Assembly (NCBI GenBank): GCA_965644315.1
Contig: CBFFRQ010000031.1
Coordinates: 372,001-436,000 of the forward strand
DNA length: 64,000 nucleotides
Direction of reading: 5' to 3'
DNA from: Caecitellus pseudoparvulus
Taxonomy: Eukaryota; Bigyra: Bicosoecida
Position numbers and translations under genes: made by a program
Part shown: positions 18,150 through 28,639 of the stretch, piece after piece
Numbering within the stretch: position 1 is the stretch's first letter
How the letters are laid out: every line of letters begins with the position of its first letter
Notes under the pieces: model-generated
Seen by the model: the letters and a program-made list of their open reading frames with translations, nothing else
Told to the model about the DNA's origin: nothing
The model's database searches: none

Positions 18150-21100
18150 TCACAGGTAGGCCACTGACGAGGAGCTAGTGTTGGCAGCTGAAAGTTGCCA
18201 GCCGGGGCGCATGGGGCTTGTCCGCCCTGTCGCATCAGACATGATAGACGCGTGTGGAGTGGCGATGACGCTGGGCTTGCCTTTGCGCTGCACAACCTGG
18301 CCTCGGGAGTCAATGACCACCGTCCCACTGCGGTCATACCGCAGTTGAGGGTCCGGCTTGGATGGAAGCTTCACCATGGTGCTTGCGGCAGCCTGCATGA
18401 GCTTGTGGGTGCCGACTGAGGACGCTGTGGCTGGCCGCGAAATGCCCGGCAGGACTGTCCCCTTCGACACCAGCCTCCGCTGCGCATCGAGCGCCGCCCG
18501 CAAGCTGCGCGAGGCGAGAGCGTCTTCTCGAGTTTGGGCCTGGTACGCTTTGATTTGCTGCTCCAGCTTCTTGATGTACTGCATGGTCGGGTGCCCGCTC
18601 ACCTCCTTCAACACCTGGGCTTCCAGCTTGTCTCGCAGGCCGTGCTTGACCATGGCCTGCAGCGAGGCTGTGTACATCTGCAGGGTCGACAGGTCCATGG
18701 CATGGATGTCTGCAGATGCGTCCAGCTCCTCAGTGCCGTCAGAGCCTGTCACGTGCCACCGCTGCGTGGAAACAGGCTGGGGGTCTGCGGCAGCCATGTG
18801 CTCGGCGGCGGAGCGCTCCAGAATGGCTCGCTGCGGCTTCTTCCCTTGTCCATGGAGCAGTCTCGGAGCCGGTCGACCGAGAGAATGCAGGAGGTGGTGC
18901 AGTTCAGCTGCCGGCCGTTGTTTGTCGAAGAGCGGGCAGGGTGGCAGGCACTCCTTCGGCACGTGCACTTGCCTCTGCCCACGAACCTGCAGGATGGGGA
19001 ACACGCCCTGCCGCAAGTCTGATACTAGCTTGCACAGCATGATTGCGTACTCCACGAAGCGCAGCAGGTCTTCTTGTGTGCCCTCCAGCCGCTCCTGCAC
19101 CGCAGAGTACTGCTGCTGCGCTTCTCGCCTGAGCTCTGTACGAGCACTTTCTGCAGCTCCGGCTGTGTCTTTCAGCTTCTGCTGCAGTAGTTGCACTTCA
19201 GCTGCAGCAGAAGCTCGAACTGTCGCGATGTGCGCGTCGTACCGCCTTTCGTACTCCTGCTCGACGTTTTTCGGCGTGTGGGGGGTGGGGGTGGACACAG
19301 CTGCCAGCAGCGCGTCTGGCCGCGCGGTCGCACGCAGAACTTGAGTCTCCACCATGCGTGTCCCCTCATTCATCACAGTGCGAACCTTGGCGTCAGCTGC
19401 GAGCCTTGCGGCCTCAACCTCATGCTCCACGCTCCGCTGTGCTTCTGCAGCCTGCCGTACGGCCTCCTCTGCCGTGGCCCGTGCGGCCTTGACCTGTTGG
19501 CGCAAATGCTCAGCCTCAGCCCTCGCGCTTTCCCGGACCTCTGCCAGGAGTTTCTTGGTCGCCTTGACTTTGGACTTGGATGATGCGAGCGCGTCTCGCT
19601 CGGTGGCTTGCAAGAGCTCCTGCTGGAAGCCCCCCTGCCCGCCGCAGTACTTGCGGGACAGGCTGACACCGATCCTGGCCGAGAGCCTCGCAGCTTCATC
19701 TGCACCGAACATGGCAGAGGCATCGCCATGAGCGATTCCGCTGCTGAAGCTGCCTGATGGTTCACGCGCTAGCAAGGAGGGGCTCAAATCCTCCACGAGC
19801 CGCTGCGCGTACTGAGACCTGCACGCTTCTTCGTCAGTCATGCCGATGATGGTGCCGTCCTCAAGCTGAAACTGGCCGTTGGGCAACATCGCGCCTGGAA
19901 GCCCCAGCTCCAGGATAAGGCGCGTCATGCGCATGTCACAGGCAATGCGCATGAGTGCGACTTGCCGGCGAAGCTGGGCGTTCTCAGCCGACAGCGCGGC
20001 AAGGCGCTGCTCCTTGTCGTCTGTGGCGGTGCGAGCATGGTTCACGACAGGACGAGTGTGCACTGACCTGCACCGCTGGGCAAACTGGAGCGTGGACATG
20101 CTCTCGTCAAAGTCCGCTGCGCGAGGGTGCACAGCTGCCAACACGGAGGTGATGCTGTTGCCACCCAGCGAGTTCTGCAGGAGGCGGGTGAGTTTGGAGA
20201 TGCGGTACGGCACGTGAATGCCGGGATCGCCGCCGCCACTCTGCAGGGCCATGACGACCTTTCCCAGCGCCGAGAGGGAAGAGTTTATGGCCATGGCCTC
20301 CACCATGCGCTGGCCCCTGGATTCACTGCGGGCCAGGCGCTCAGACCCAGCCAAGTCCACCATGTTCAGCATGCCGGTGATGGTGTCTCCAGTGTTCTTG
20401 TCCTTCTGGATGACATGAAGCGTCAGCACAGTGTGGCTGCGCGACGAAACCGTGTTCATCTTCGTCTCGTGGGTCGCCCGCAGCCGGAACCCCATCTGCA
20501 CCATGGCCATCACCTCCTCTGGCGTCCCGACGGGGATCACGCTTAGGTCCTTGACAAAGACGTTCCCTCCGGCATCTTCGTGGATGCGGAGGCTCTCTGC
20601 TGCATATCGTTGAGCGACGCTGTCGCGTCGTGTGGCAGCAAAGGCGGCCTTGGTGTTCCCGCCACGGTACCAATCACTCGTCCGCTGGGCGGTGCGGCCA
20701 GCCTCGCTGCCGTGCTGCAAGTACGCCGTCCCCAGGTCCCGGATGCGGTCGCAGTAAATCTCCAGGAACGACCCCACCACTGCCACTTCATGAGTCGCAG
20801 CCCTCGCCTCGAGTGCGGCAAACACAGCCTCCACAGCTCGTGGGATCATGCCTCGGCTTCCACCTCGCTCCCCGAACATCCTGTGCAACGAGGCTCGGAG
20901 ACACTGGCTACGGTGCTGTGTGGAACGCTTCGGGGCTGCTCACGTGAATGTCTTTCCTGACCCTGTCTGGCCGTATGCAAAGCAGCAGGCGTTGTATCCC
21001 CGCAGGACGTGCTGCAGCATGCCACTGATGACCTGCGAGGCACGCTCGGGGAGCTCTGCAGCGCTGCAATCCACGAGGCATGCCCTCTTCAAGGCTCACC

Positions 21101-21508
21101 GTGTCATATACTTCATCTTGGGTTGAAGCTTGGTCGAAGACTCCGTCGAATTCGTGTGCCTGGGCACCACCGTCGCCAGCAGGCGGCTGCGTTTGCAGGA
21201 GGGAGGACTCCTGAAGGCACGATTCCAGGTCAATGCATCCAAATTCATGCTCACCTTTGAAATCAAACTCGAGGGCAGATCAGGGTCAACCTGGAGGCAT
21301 GGCTGTGAATCTGGGGTGTCGTACACTGGCCGCAACCGCACAAAGACCTGCGCATGCATCACAGCGTCCGTGCAGTACTGGTCCGCGCAGGTGTTGACTT
21401 GCCGGTGCGGAAATCGATGCACCACCCCACCTTGACCCTGGCAGACACCGCAGGCTCATGTGCATGCCGATGTATACCCTTGCCGAGCTCACTTGACGGA
21501 GATGCCAT
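18150..21508 (-). CDS. Kinesin with N-terminal motor domain and coiled-coil tail (1040 aa)
   Basis: A microtubule motor. Five exons in consistent phase: 21508-21431, 21347-21255, 21210-21100, 21053-20944 and 20880-18150. Introns are 83, 44, 46 and 63 nt. The 46-nt intron must use the third AG (GCAGAG) to keep the frame. The joins restore '[12 protein letters not shown]', '[17 protein letters not shown]', the P-loop '[10 protein letters not shown]' and 'MFGERGG'. Switch I is 'NTVSSRSHT' and switch II is 'DLAGSER', followed by '[11 protein letters not shown]' and '[18 protein letters not shown]'. About 45 extra Ala/Arg/Gly-rich residues sit after '[11 protein letters not shown]', before 'LRIHED', in a surface loop. 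Coiled coils lie at about 560-625 and 670-750, and another helix at about 895-935. The subfamily is not clear. The axonemal DM10 gene nearby makes a flagellar role possible but unproven. Confidence 0.92.
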
Positions 21509-22008
21509 GGCGCATGCGGGTCCTGCATTCAGCCCGCTGGCGTCCTTCCTTTGGGGCCCACCAACGCAGCAGGCAGCGCAGATAGCCGCTGGCCGAGGGC
21601 GACTTCACGGACACTGGTGCTCTAGATCCCTTGGCGATGCCTTTGTACCGGGATGGCTTGTCAGAGAGGCGCCTAGATTTTTTCTTTTTCTGACATACCC
21701 GCACTAGCGCCTATGTGACAAAGGCAACAATAGTTACAGTTACTCGGGAAAGCACTCACCTTTTTACTTTGCTATGGACACTCCGCTTTTCAACAAAACA
21801 CGCATCGAGTGCCCGGCAGGCAGCACACGGTAGCAGGCGTGCCCTCTGCAATCATTGCGACCCACGTACATTCGCACTGGCCTGACACTTGGTCGTGTCA
21901 CTGCCGGGCGCTTGGCGGGTGGTACGAAACACGCGACTGACCCAAGTGCACGTGGCCAAGGGGGCAGCGACACGGGAGCGACACATAGGCCCCCAGCCTC
22001 TCGTACTC
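21509..22008. other. Divergent intergenic region (kinesin / ABC transporter)
   Basis: A 500-bp spacer between divergent starts. It contains an unusually T-rich tract (about 21677-21690) in otherwise GC-rich DNA. No gene, RNA or repeat was recognised. Confidence 0.45.
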
Positions 22009-24132
22009 ATGAGTGCCATGGCTTCCCTTCCGCGTCGTGCTGCCCAGGTGATGGGATCTTTGCGCAGAGCGGGGCGGGTGCGGGTAGCGGAAATTGGTTC
22101 CTGCCGCAGCGTCATGTTGCGGAAAGCGTTGCCATGGGCGCGTGGGGCTGGAGCACTGCGCCCGCTCAGCACGAAGACGGGAAGCAAGGTGTCCACGGGC
22201 AGGGACGACGCCAAGGAGGTGGAGAGCGTCGGCCAAATCCTTCGGGGCGTGTTTTCGGGGGCCCTGGCGAAGCCGCCAGCAGCCAGCAAAAGTGCCACAG
22301 AAGGCCACGAATCCAAGCCCAAGGCCGGAGCAGCAGACATCAAAAAGTTTTTATCATTGGCCCTGGATGAGCGGTGGAACATCGGCGTTGCCACTGGGGC
22401 GGTGCTGGCCTCCTCCAGCATCTCCCTCGTGTTTCCCACAGCCATCGGGCAGGTGCTGGATGTGGCGCTGGACCCGGCCGCCGGACAGACACCCAGCGGC
22501 ATCGCGCTGGCGCTCTGCGCGCTGTTCGGAGTCCAAAGCGCCCTCATCATCCTCCGCAGCGCCCTGCTGTCCGTGTCTGGAGAGCGCATCGCTGCTCGTC
22601 TGCGGGAGCGCGTGTTCGGGCGCATGCTGCACCAGGACGTGCCGTGGTTCGACCGGCACCGGGTGGGGCAGCTGTCCAACACGCTGTCCAGCGACATCAG
22701 CAAGATGCAGTCGTGCCTGACGTCCCAGGTCACCACTGCCCTGCGCTCCAGCGTCATGACGGGCGCCTCCGCCGGCATGCTGTTCGCCATCTCACCTTCC
22801 CTGGCCGCTGTCAGCATGGCCCTCGTGCCGCCCACCATCGTCAGCGCTGTGCTGTTCGGACGCTACACGAAACGCAAGCAAGCACAGGTGCAAGAAGACC
22901 TGGGGAAGACCCTGGCCGTGGCAGAGGAGGTGCTGGGCGGCATGCGCGTCGTGCGGCAGTTCGCGGCGGAGGAGCGGGAGGTGGCACGGTACCGCTCGGC
23001 GGTGAGGCAGGCGTTTTCACATGCACGGTCCGTGGGCATTGCCAGCGCCATCCTGGACGGCACGGTGCACATGGCCGCCAACTTCGCCATCATCGCCGTC
23101 CTGTGGCACGGCGGCAACCTGGTGCTGGAGGGCGGGCTCAGCGCGGGGCAGCTGACGTCCTTCCTCATGTACTCCCTCTACGTCGGCTTCAACGCGGGGA
23201 ACCTGTCCACTGTGTACACGGAGTTCATGAAGGGCGTCGGCGCCTCTGCCAAGGTGTTCGACATCCTGGAGCGCCAGCCGCCCGTGGCGCTGACAGGCGG
23301 CGCTACGTCCCTGCCGGCACCCCCTGCGCCGGCAGCACTGGGACCACAGCGCGTGTCTCGCCAGAACAGCATCGGCATTCACTTCCAAGACGTCAGCTTC
23401 GCGTACGACGGCCGGGATGAGCAGGCTGTGCTGTCGCGCCTGAGCATGCGCGTGGAGCCTGGGGAGCACGCGGCCCTCGTGGGCCCCTCTGGCTCAGGCA
23501 AGTCCACCATCGGCGCTCTGCTGACGCGCCTGTACGAGCCCAGCGCCGGCAGCATCACTGCCAACGGCGTGGACATCCGCACACTGGACCCATCTTGGTG
23601 GCGCAGGCAAGTGGGCGTGGTGCAGCAAGAGGCACCTTTGTTCTCCGGCACAGTGCTGCAGAACTTGCGGTACGGAGCCCCCGACGCGACGCTGCAGCAG
23701 GTGCAGGATGCCGCCCGGGCGGCTCAAGTGCATGCCTTCCTGCAAGACCTCCCCCGTGGCTACGACACTGAGGTGGGCAGCCGTGGCATGCAGCTGAGCG
23801 GCGGCCAGCGCCAGCGCCTGTGCATTGCACGCATGATGCTGATGGACCCCGCCCTCGTGCTGCTGGATGAGGCGACCTCTGCCCAGGATGCCGCGACAGA
23901 GGGGGACGTGCACGAGGCGCTGGAGGAGTTCCTGCACGGCCGCACGGTGCTGAGCATCGCTCACCGCCTGAGCACCATCCAGGCCGCCGACAGCGTGCGC
24001 ATGTTGCTGGGGGGGCAAGTGGTGGAGGAGGGCACCTTCTCGCAGCTTGTGCAGCGCCCGGGCGGCGCCTTCAAGGCCCTGGTGGAGAAGCAGCTGGCCA
24101 GCGGCAACATGGACGCAGTGGTGGATGGATAG
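22009..24132 (+). CDS. ABCB-type half-transporter, probably mitochondrial (707 aa)
   Basis: A single-exon ABC exporter half-transporter that should work as a homodimer. The first in-frame ATG is 22009. The next (22018, GCCATGG) has the better context and would shorten it by three residues. Residues 1-60 are rich in Arg, Ala and Ser with no acidic residue until the 'VAEIG' segment, like a mitochondrial presequence. The membrane domain (about 120-410) has about six helices and coupling-helix motifs ('SDISKMQ'). The nucleotide-binding domain has Walker A 'GPSGSGKST' (about 492-500), a Q-loop 'VVQQEAPLF', signature 'LSGGQRQR' (about 596), Walker B 'ALVLLDEATS' and an H-loop 'IAHRLST' (about 650), so both ATP-site halves are intact. 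Size and layout match ABCB10/ABCB8-like or TAP-like members. The substrate cannot be assigned. AATGCA follows shortly after the stop. Confidence 0.88.
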   Translation: MSAMASLPRRAAQVMGSLRRAGRVRVAEIGSCRSVMLRKALPWARGAGALRPLSTKTGSKVSTGRDDAKEVESVGQILRGVFSGALAKPPAASKSATEGHESKPKAGAADIKKFLSLALDERWNIGVATGAVLASSSISLVFPTAIGQVLDVALDPAAGQTPSGIALALCALFGVQSALIILRSALLSVSGERIAARLRERVFGRMLHQDVPWFDRHRVGQLSNTLSSDISKMQSCLTSQVTTALRSSVMTGASAGMLFAISPSLAAVSMALVPPTIVSAVLFGRYTKRKQAQVQEDLGKTLAVAEEVLGGMRVVRQFAAEEREVARYRSAVRQAFSHARSVGIASAILDGTVHMAANFAIIAVLWHGGNLVLEGGLSAGQLTSFLMYSLYVGFNAGNLSTVYTEFMKGVGASAKVFDILERQPPVALTGGATSLPAPPAPAALGPQRVSRQNSIGIHFQDVSFAYDGRDEQAVLSRLSMRVEPGEHAALVGPSGSGKSTIGALLTRLYEPSAGSITANGVDIRTLDPSWWRRQVGVVQQEAPLFSGTVLQNLRYGAPDATLQQVQDAARAAQVHAFLQDLPRGYDTEVGSRGMQLSGGQRQRLCIARMMLMDPALVLLDEATSAQDAATEGDVHEALEEFLHGRTVLSIAHRLSTIQAADSVRMLLGGQVVEEGTFSQLVQRPGGAFKALVEKQLASGNMDAVVDG

Positions 24133-24328
24133 TGAACAATGCACTTCTTCATGTCCACATTGGGGTGTGCGCCCTTGAGGGGGGGGAGTGGTGCGCGCGA
24201 ACGCCGCCAGCTGCTGCGAAACGCAGAGCGGAGGCCGTGCCCAAATTACTCTCCCCTCCATCACCCCCGCACCCGTCAGCGACCCGGCCACATGCACGCC
24301 CCAGCACCACTGTAGTGCTTATTCTGGA

Positions 24329-25933
24329 ATGTCAGACAGCGCCCTGCGCAAGCGCGCCTCGAAGCCAGCTCAGTCTGCGCCCGCCATGCCAGCCAGCGGC
24401 AGCGATCAGCCGGCTGCGGCCGCTTCAGCTGATGCCGCTACAGCTCCCACTGTCGACAAGGCACTGCTAGGGGGTGATAAAGAGGCAAACCCACCGTCTT
24501 CTGCGTCCCCCGCTGAGAAGGAACCCGAGAAGGTGCAGGTGTGTGCGCGGGCGGTTGTTTCTGGTCAGTCAGCTGCTGATCAGCTGATTCCCTCGCTTCA
24601 CCACCTTTACAGGAGTCCTCCCTGGCGATGAAGCTGGCTGGGACGGTCTTGAGCGCCCTGCTCTTTGGCTGGGCTCTGAACAAGGGCGGGGTGTATCGCT
24701 CGGATGTCATCCAAGATCAGTTCTTGTTCACCAACAACACAATGCTGGTAGGTGCCGCACGCCGCCTTGCGGAATATGAATGCGGCACCCAGCTGCCAGC
24801 GAATCGGTGACGTTCACACCGCCTCCCCATGCGTTTGGCTGACAGATGATGTTTCTCAGTGCAACAGCTTCATCGATTCTGTTCATCGCGCTGCTCAAGG
24901 CGAGCCCCTTCCGCCCTGCCGTAGAGAAGGCAGGCAAGAAATATGTGCGTAGGCCGCGCAGCTGGTCCGGCAACCTTCAGCTGACCCCGCACCAGCACCG
25001 CCTGTGACGCAGCTGACTGACGCAACCATCAGCCTCTTCAGCGCGACCCTTGGGGGCATGATGATCGGCATTGGTGAGTGTGCCTCCGATTGGCCACTGC
25101 TTGCGTGCGCTGAGCCCTCACTTAGCATCGTGCCGCAACTTACCGCAGGTATGCGCGTCAGCGGCACGTGCCCCGGCACTATCTTCGCCCAGCTTGGCTC
25201 GGGGGCCGTTAAGACTTGGGCGACCTTCGGCGCGGCGCTGCTGGGGGCTTTTTTCCACGGTGTCGTGCGGGAGCCCTTCATGCCTTGGTTGAAGTGGGGG
25301 CAGGTGAAGAACCGCCCCATGTACGCCGTGCTGGGCGTCAGCCCGGCTGTCACCACCTCTGCCTTTGTTGTGGGGCTGGCCGCCGTTGTGGGTCTGGTGG
25401 GCGCCTTCGCGTGGGAGCCCATCCCTGGGTCTGCGCAGGGCGTGCAGTTCACGGCCGCGTACTGGCACCCTGCCCTCGTCGGCTGCTTCGTGGGCTTCCT
25501 GCAGATCCCCCTGACGCTCATGGTGCAGAAAAACCTGGGTGCCAGCACCTCCCTCTCCGTGCTTGTGGCCCAGGCGGCTTGGTGCTACACTGGCTCCCCC
25601 TACCTCAACAAGCTGCGCGCCGACAAGAGCAAGTGGATGGACGTGCTGTTTGCGGCGGTGTGTGTGCTGGGATCCACAGCCGCCGCGGCGACGGCCGACC
25701 CTGGTCCCAACTGGACCACCGCAGCAGACATGGCCAGCGTCTCATGGGTGGAGGCCGTCATCGGGGGTTTTGTCCTGGGGGCTGGCGCCCGCCTCGCCAA
25801 TGGCTGCACCTCTGGCCACGGCATCACTGGCGCAGGCCACCAAAGCCTCGTGTCTTTCGTCGGCGTCGCGGCAATTTTCGGCGGGGGCATTCTGACGGCC
25901 CTCGTGTACGCGGGCGTGAACGGCACGCTGTGA
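24329..25933 (+). CDS. YeeE/YedE (DUF395)-family sulfur-compound transporter (429 aa)
   Basis: A membrane protein of the Sulf_transp family; in bacteria YeeE/TsuA imports thiosulfate. Five exons in consistent phase: 24329-24538, 24613-24747, 24846-24944, 25013-25073 and 25149-25933, with introns of 74, 98, 68 and 75 nt. After a 70-residue Ala/Pro/Lys-rich cytosolic N-terminus there are about nine hydrophobic segments. The two pseudo-symmetric halves each carry the family's glycine-rich Cys motif: 'GMRVSGTCPGT' (restored by the exon 4/5 join) and 'GARLANGCTSGHG' near the C-terminus. In the bacterial protein the conserved cysteines line the substrate path. Four introns show it is resident in the host genome, not bacterial contamination. 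Its stop is 32 bp from the threonine dehydratase stop on the other strand. Confidence 0.88.
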
Positions 25934-25953
25934 GCACGCCACAAGCTGCCTCA

Positions 25954-25959
25954 ATGCAT
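25954..25959. terminator. ATGCAT palindrome in the 32-bp convergent interval
   Basis: ATGCAT occupies the middle of the only 32 bp between the sulfur transporter and threonine dehydratase stop codons. It is the same motif as in the other convergent intervals. Its 3'-end role is inferred. Confidence 0.3.
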
Positions 25960-25965
25960 GTTCAT

Positions 25966-27636
25966 TCACAGGGCAGGCTCCTCAGCCTCGGCAGGCGGCG
26001 ACACGGGCTGCATGTTCAGCGCTTCCAGCGGCCGGTGCACCTTGGAAATGCGGTGCACTTTGATGCCTGACCGAGCCAAAGCATCGAACATCTCGGAGGT
26101 GTGCTGTGCGCCACGCGTCTCTGCCACACACACAATGTGCACCGACGAAAAGTCGTGGTCCAGCCACGCGCGCTCGTGGAACAGGTCCTTCACAGAGGCA
26201 CCTGACTCCGCCAACTGGGTGGTCAGCCGCTGAATGCCGCCGGGGCGATCTGGCACCGTTGCCACGAAACGCACGAGGCGGGAATCGGCAGCGAGGCCTC
26301 GGTCAATGACCCGCCCAAGCACTGGCGTGTCCACGTTCCCGCCACACAGCGGGAACACCACTTTCTTGCCGGCCAAGTCAGGCAGCACCCCCTGCAAGGC
26401 GGCTGCGAGGCCCGTCGCGCCGCCGCCCTCAACGATGCACTTCTCCGCCTCCACCAGACGCAGCATAGCCAGCGCGATGTACTTCTCTCGCACAGTCACC
26501 ATTTCGTCCACGTACTTGCAGGCGAGGTGGTACGCGTTGAGGCCCACCTTGGGCACGAGCAGGCCGTCTGCCAGCGTCGCACCGCCCAGGGGGGTGTCTA
26601 CGGGGTGCCCCGCCGCCATGGCAGCGGCAAGGGAGGGCATGTTCTCCGGCTCCACGCCGATGATGCGGACGTCTGGGCGCATACTCTTGATGGCGACAGC
26701 CACGCCCGCGATGAGGCCAGCCCCCCCCACGGGCACGACGACGGCCGACACATCTGGCACCTGCTCCAGGATCTCCAGACCCATCGTGCCTGCGCCTGCG
26801 ATGATGTTGGGGTGGTCGTAGCCATTGATGTAGGTGAGGCCCTTCTCAGCTGCCACTTTCACAGCAGCATCCCGGGCCTCGCCGATGTGCTCGCCCTGCA
26901 CGACCACCTCCGCCCCAATGTCCCTGCAGGCCTGAATCTTCGTCAACGGCGCGATGGTGGGCATGTACACCGTGCAGGGAATGCCCTGCTGCTTGGCGTG
27001 GTATGCCATGGCCTGTGCATGGTTCCCTGCGAAGCGCAGGAGAATGACGCGATGCTGCCAGACAGTGGGGGCAAGGATGCACAGCTGGGAGAAAGGGCTC
27101 ACCTGCCGATGCGGCAATAACCCCGATCCGTTTTGCCTCTTCATCCAGGCGTTTCAGGGCAAAACTGGCCCCTCTCTCCTTGAAGCTGCACAGGGCACAC
27201 GAAACGCTGCCGAAACTCAGAAGCTTGCGAAACATGCGCTGCCCGCACGCACCTGCCCGTGGGGAGTCGGTACTCGTGCTTGAAGTAAACGTGCATGCCG
27301 CCACATTGCTCTTCCAACTTCAAGTTCCGCGAGACAGCCGTTCTGGGGTGGCACGGGGCAAGAGTTGCAGCGGGTGCGCTGCTGCACTGCACCTCTGCAA
27401 GGTACACACGTTGGCACGGCATCTCTGTTGCGGAAGTGAGCATACGAAATGTCCGACAGCGTGACGTCCACCACAGACTCAAACTCGTGCCCATCAGGCT
27501 GGTCAAACTCGAGAGTGGAGCCATACCCCGCTTCTGTGGAGCACGCAGCAACGCGCCATGCCAAGCGGGCAGGTGGCACTGATACCACCCGAGCGCCTGC
27601 GGCACACAGCGCCCGCCGGGCGAGGGCAGCAGCCAT
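25966..27636 (-). CDS. Threonine/serine dehydratase (PLP) with C-terminal ACT domain, 486 aa
   Basis: A pyridoxal-phosphate enzyme converting threonine to 2-oxobutanoate and ammonia, the entry to isoleucine synthesis or threonine breakdown. Four exons: 27636-27410, 27342-27253, 27185-27103 and 27026-25966. Introns are 67, 67 and 76 nt. The first junction (GTGTGT...CCCCAG) is phase-consistent but had several donor choices. Residues 1-30 are rich in Arg and Ala, as in an organelle-targeting peptide. The join restores 'TGSFKERGA' with the PLP Schiff-base lysine at about 108. 'SAGNHAQ' (phosphate/carboxylate loop), a Gly-rich PLP-phosphate loop 'PVGGAGLIAG' and 'CGGNVD' follow. A single ACT domain covers about residues 410-480 ('VPDRPGGIQRLTTQLAE'). 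One ACT domain with this core is the short IlvA/TdcB-type layout, so allosteric control by an amino acid is likely. Confidence 0.92.
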
Positions 27637-28639
27637 CAATCCAAGGCCTGAGAGCTAACTCAGAAAGCAGCGCAAGGATAAGGAGTGCGGCGACTTGACT
27701 GAGGAACCAGTGGATTGAGCGTGCAAGGAATATGTGTTCGCAGGGCAGGAGCAGAATCGTGCCGGGCACATGAGACGACGAGACTCGAAGAGCATGTGAG
27801 AATCTGTCCTCCTGATCTGCTAGGCGGTGATAAGCGGTGCCTCGAGCACCCTGTGCCTTATTACAGGCGCGGGGGACGTGGATGGATTTCGTCGGTCTGA
27901 GCGGAAGCAGAACTGAGAGACTGGAGCAAGGGAATCGACAGACACTTACCTTCAGTGCTTGCACAAACCTGACATGGTGCACAGGTGCGGGTGGGCCAGG
28001 CTGTGGGGGGAGGTGTGGTGCGGCTTGGAAAGGGGGGGGGTGTGACTGGGCGAGGGGGTCAAAACTCACGCAAGTCCTTGAAAAAGTTGAGTGGGGCAAC
28101 TTTTTCAAGGACTTGCGGTGAATTAGAGGGTCCTTGCACCGCGAGCTTGAAGTTGCCCCCCCCCCCCACCGGAAACACTGGGGCAGGGGGCCACTGGTAA
28201 CTAGCCTACATTCAGCTCTCATGAAGGGCCCTTAACCTTTCCGGCATACAAAACATATACGGCTGGACCTTTATGCCACAAAATTTAAGATGAGCGCTGA
28301 CTTACGGGGATTTGCGTCCGCACGTGTTCGTAGTGGCTCCTTGAAAGCAACGTCCCAAGGGTGGATGGTGTCAGCGCAGGTGCAGTGACACAAGGCCAGC
28401 CTAGCGTGACTACACAGGCTTCCCAGAGCTTGAATTTTGCTCTGTTACATTATGAGTGAACGTTGAATTTGGTTTAGTCGAAAGTATGCCTGGAACCTCA
28501 ACAGGGCCTGCCGGAGAGGTGCAACTCCAGGTGGGCAGAGTTTCATGAAACTCCACAGAGCTTCGGGGCTCTATCTTCGGCTTCCTCAAGCAAGCACCAA
28601 CAGGACATTGTGTGGGGGCTCGATCAGTATGCATGAAAC
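27637..28639. other. Non-coding spacer beside the transposon
   Basis: About 1 kb with lower GC than the gene-dense part. The plus strand has homopolymer runs (G9 at 28032-28040 and C12 at 28156-28167) flanking a perfect hairpin at 28069-28117. It lies between the threonine dehydratase start and the coding-like 3' pieces of the transposon gene. I could not find terminal inverted repeats shared with the other side of the element. Confidence 0.5.
28069..28117. repeat. Perfect 21-bp inverted repeat, 7-nt loop (hairpin)
   Basis: The left arm 28069-28089 begins CGCAAGTCCTTG. The right arm 28097-28117 is its exact reverse complement, with loop AGTGGGG. There is not a single mismatch. The G9 run about 28 bp to the left and the C12 run about 38 bp to the right are also complementary, so a larger imperfect foldback is possible. 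It may be a small-RNA precursor, a foldback/MITE remnant or an element end. Confidence 0.85.

Noticed and set aside
21054-21099. Frameshift in the kinesin motor domain before the P-loop
   Set aside because: A 46-nt intron ending at GCAGAG restores the frame, and the phases of all flanking exons agree.
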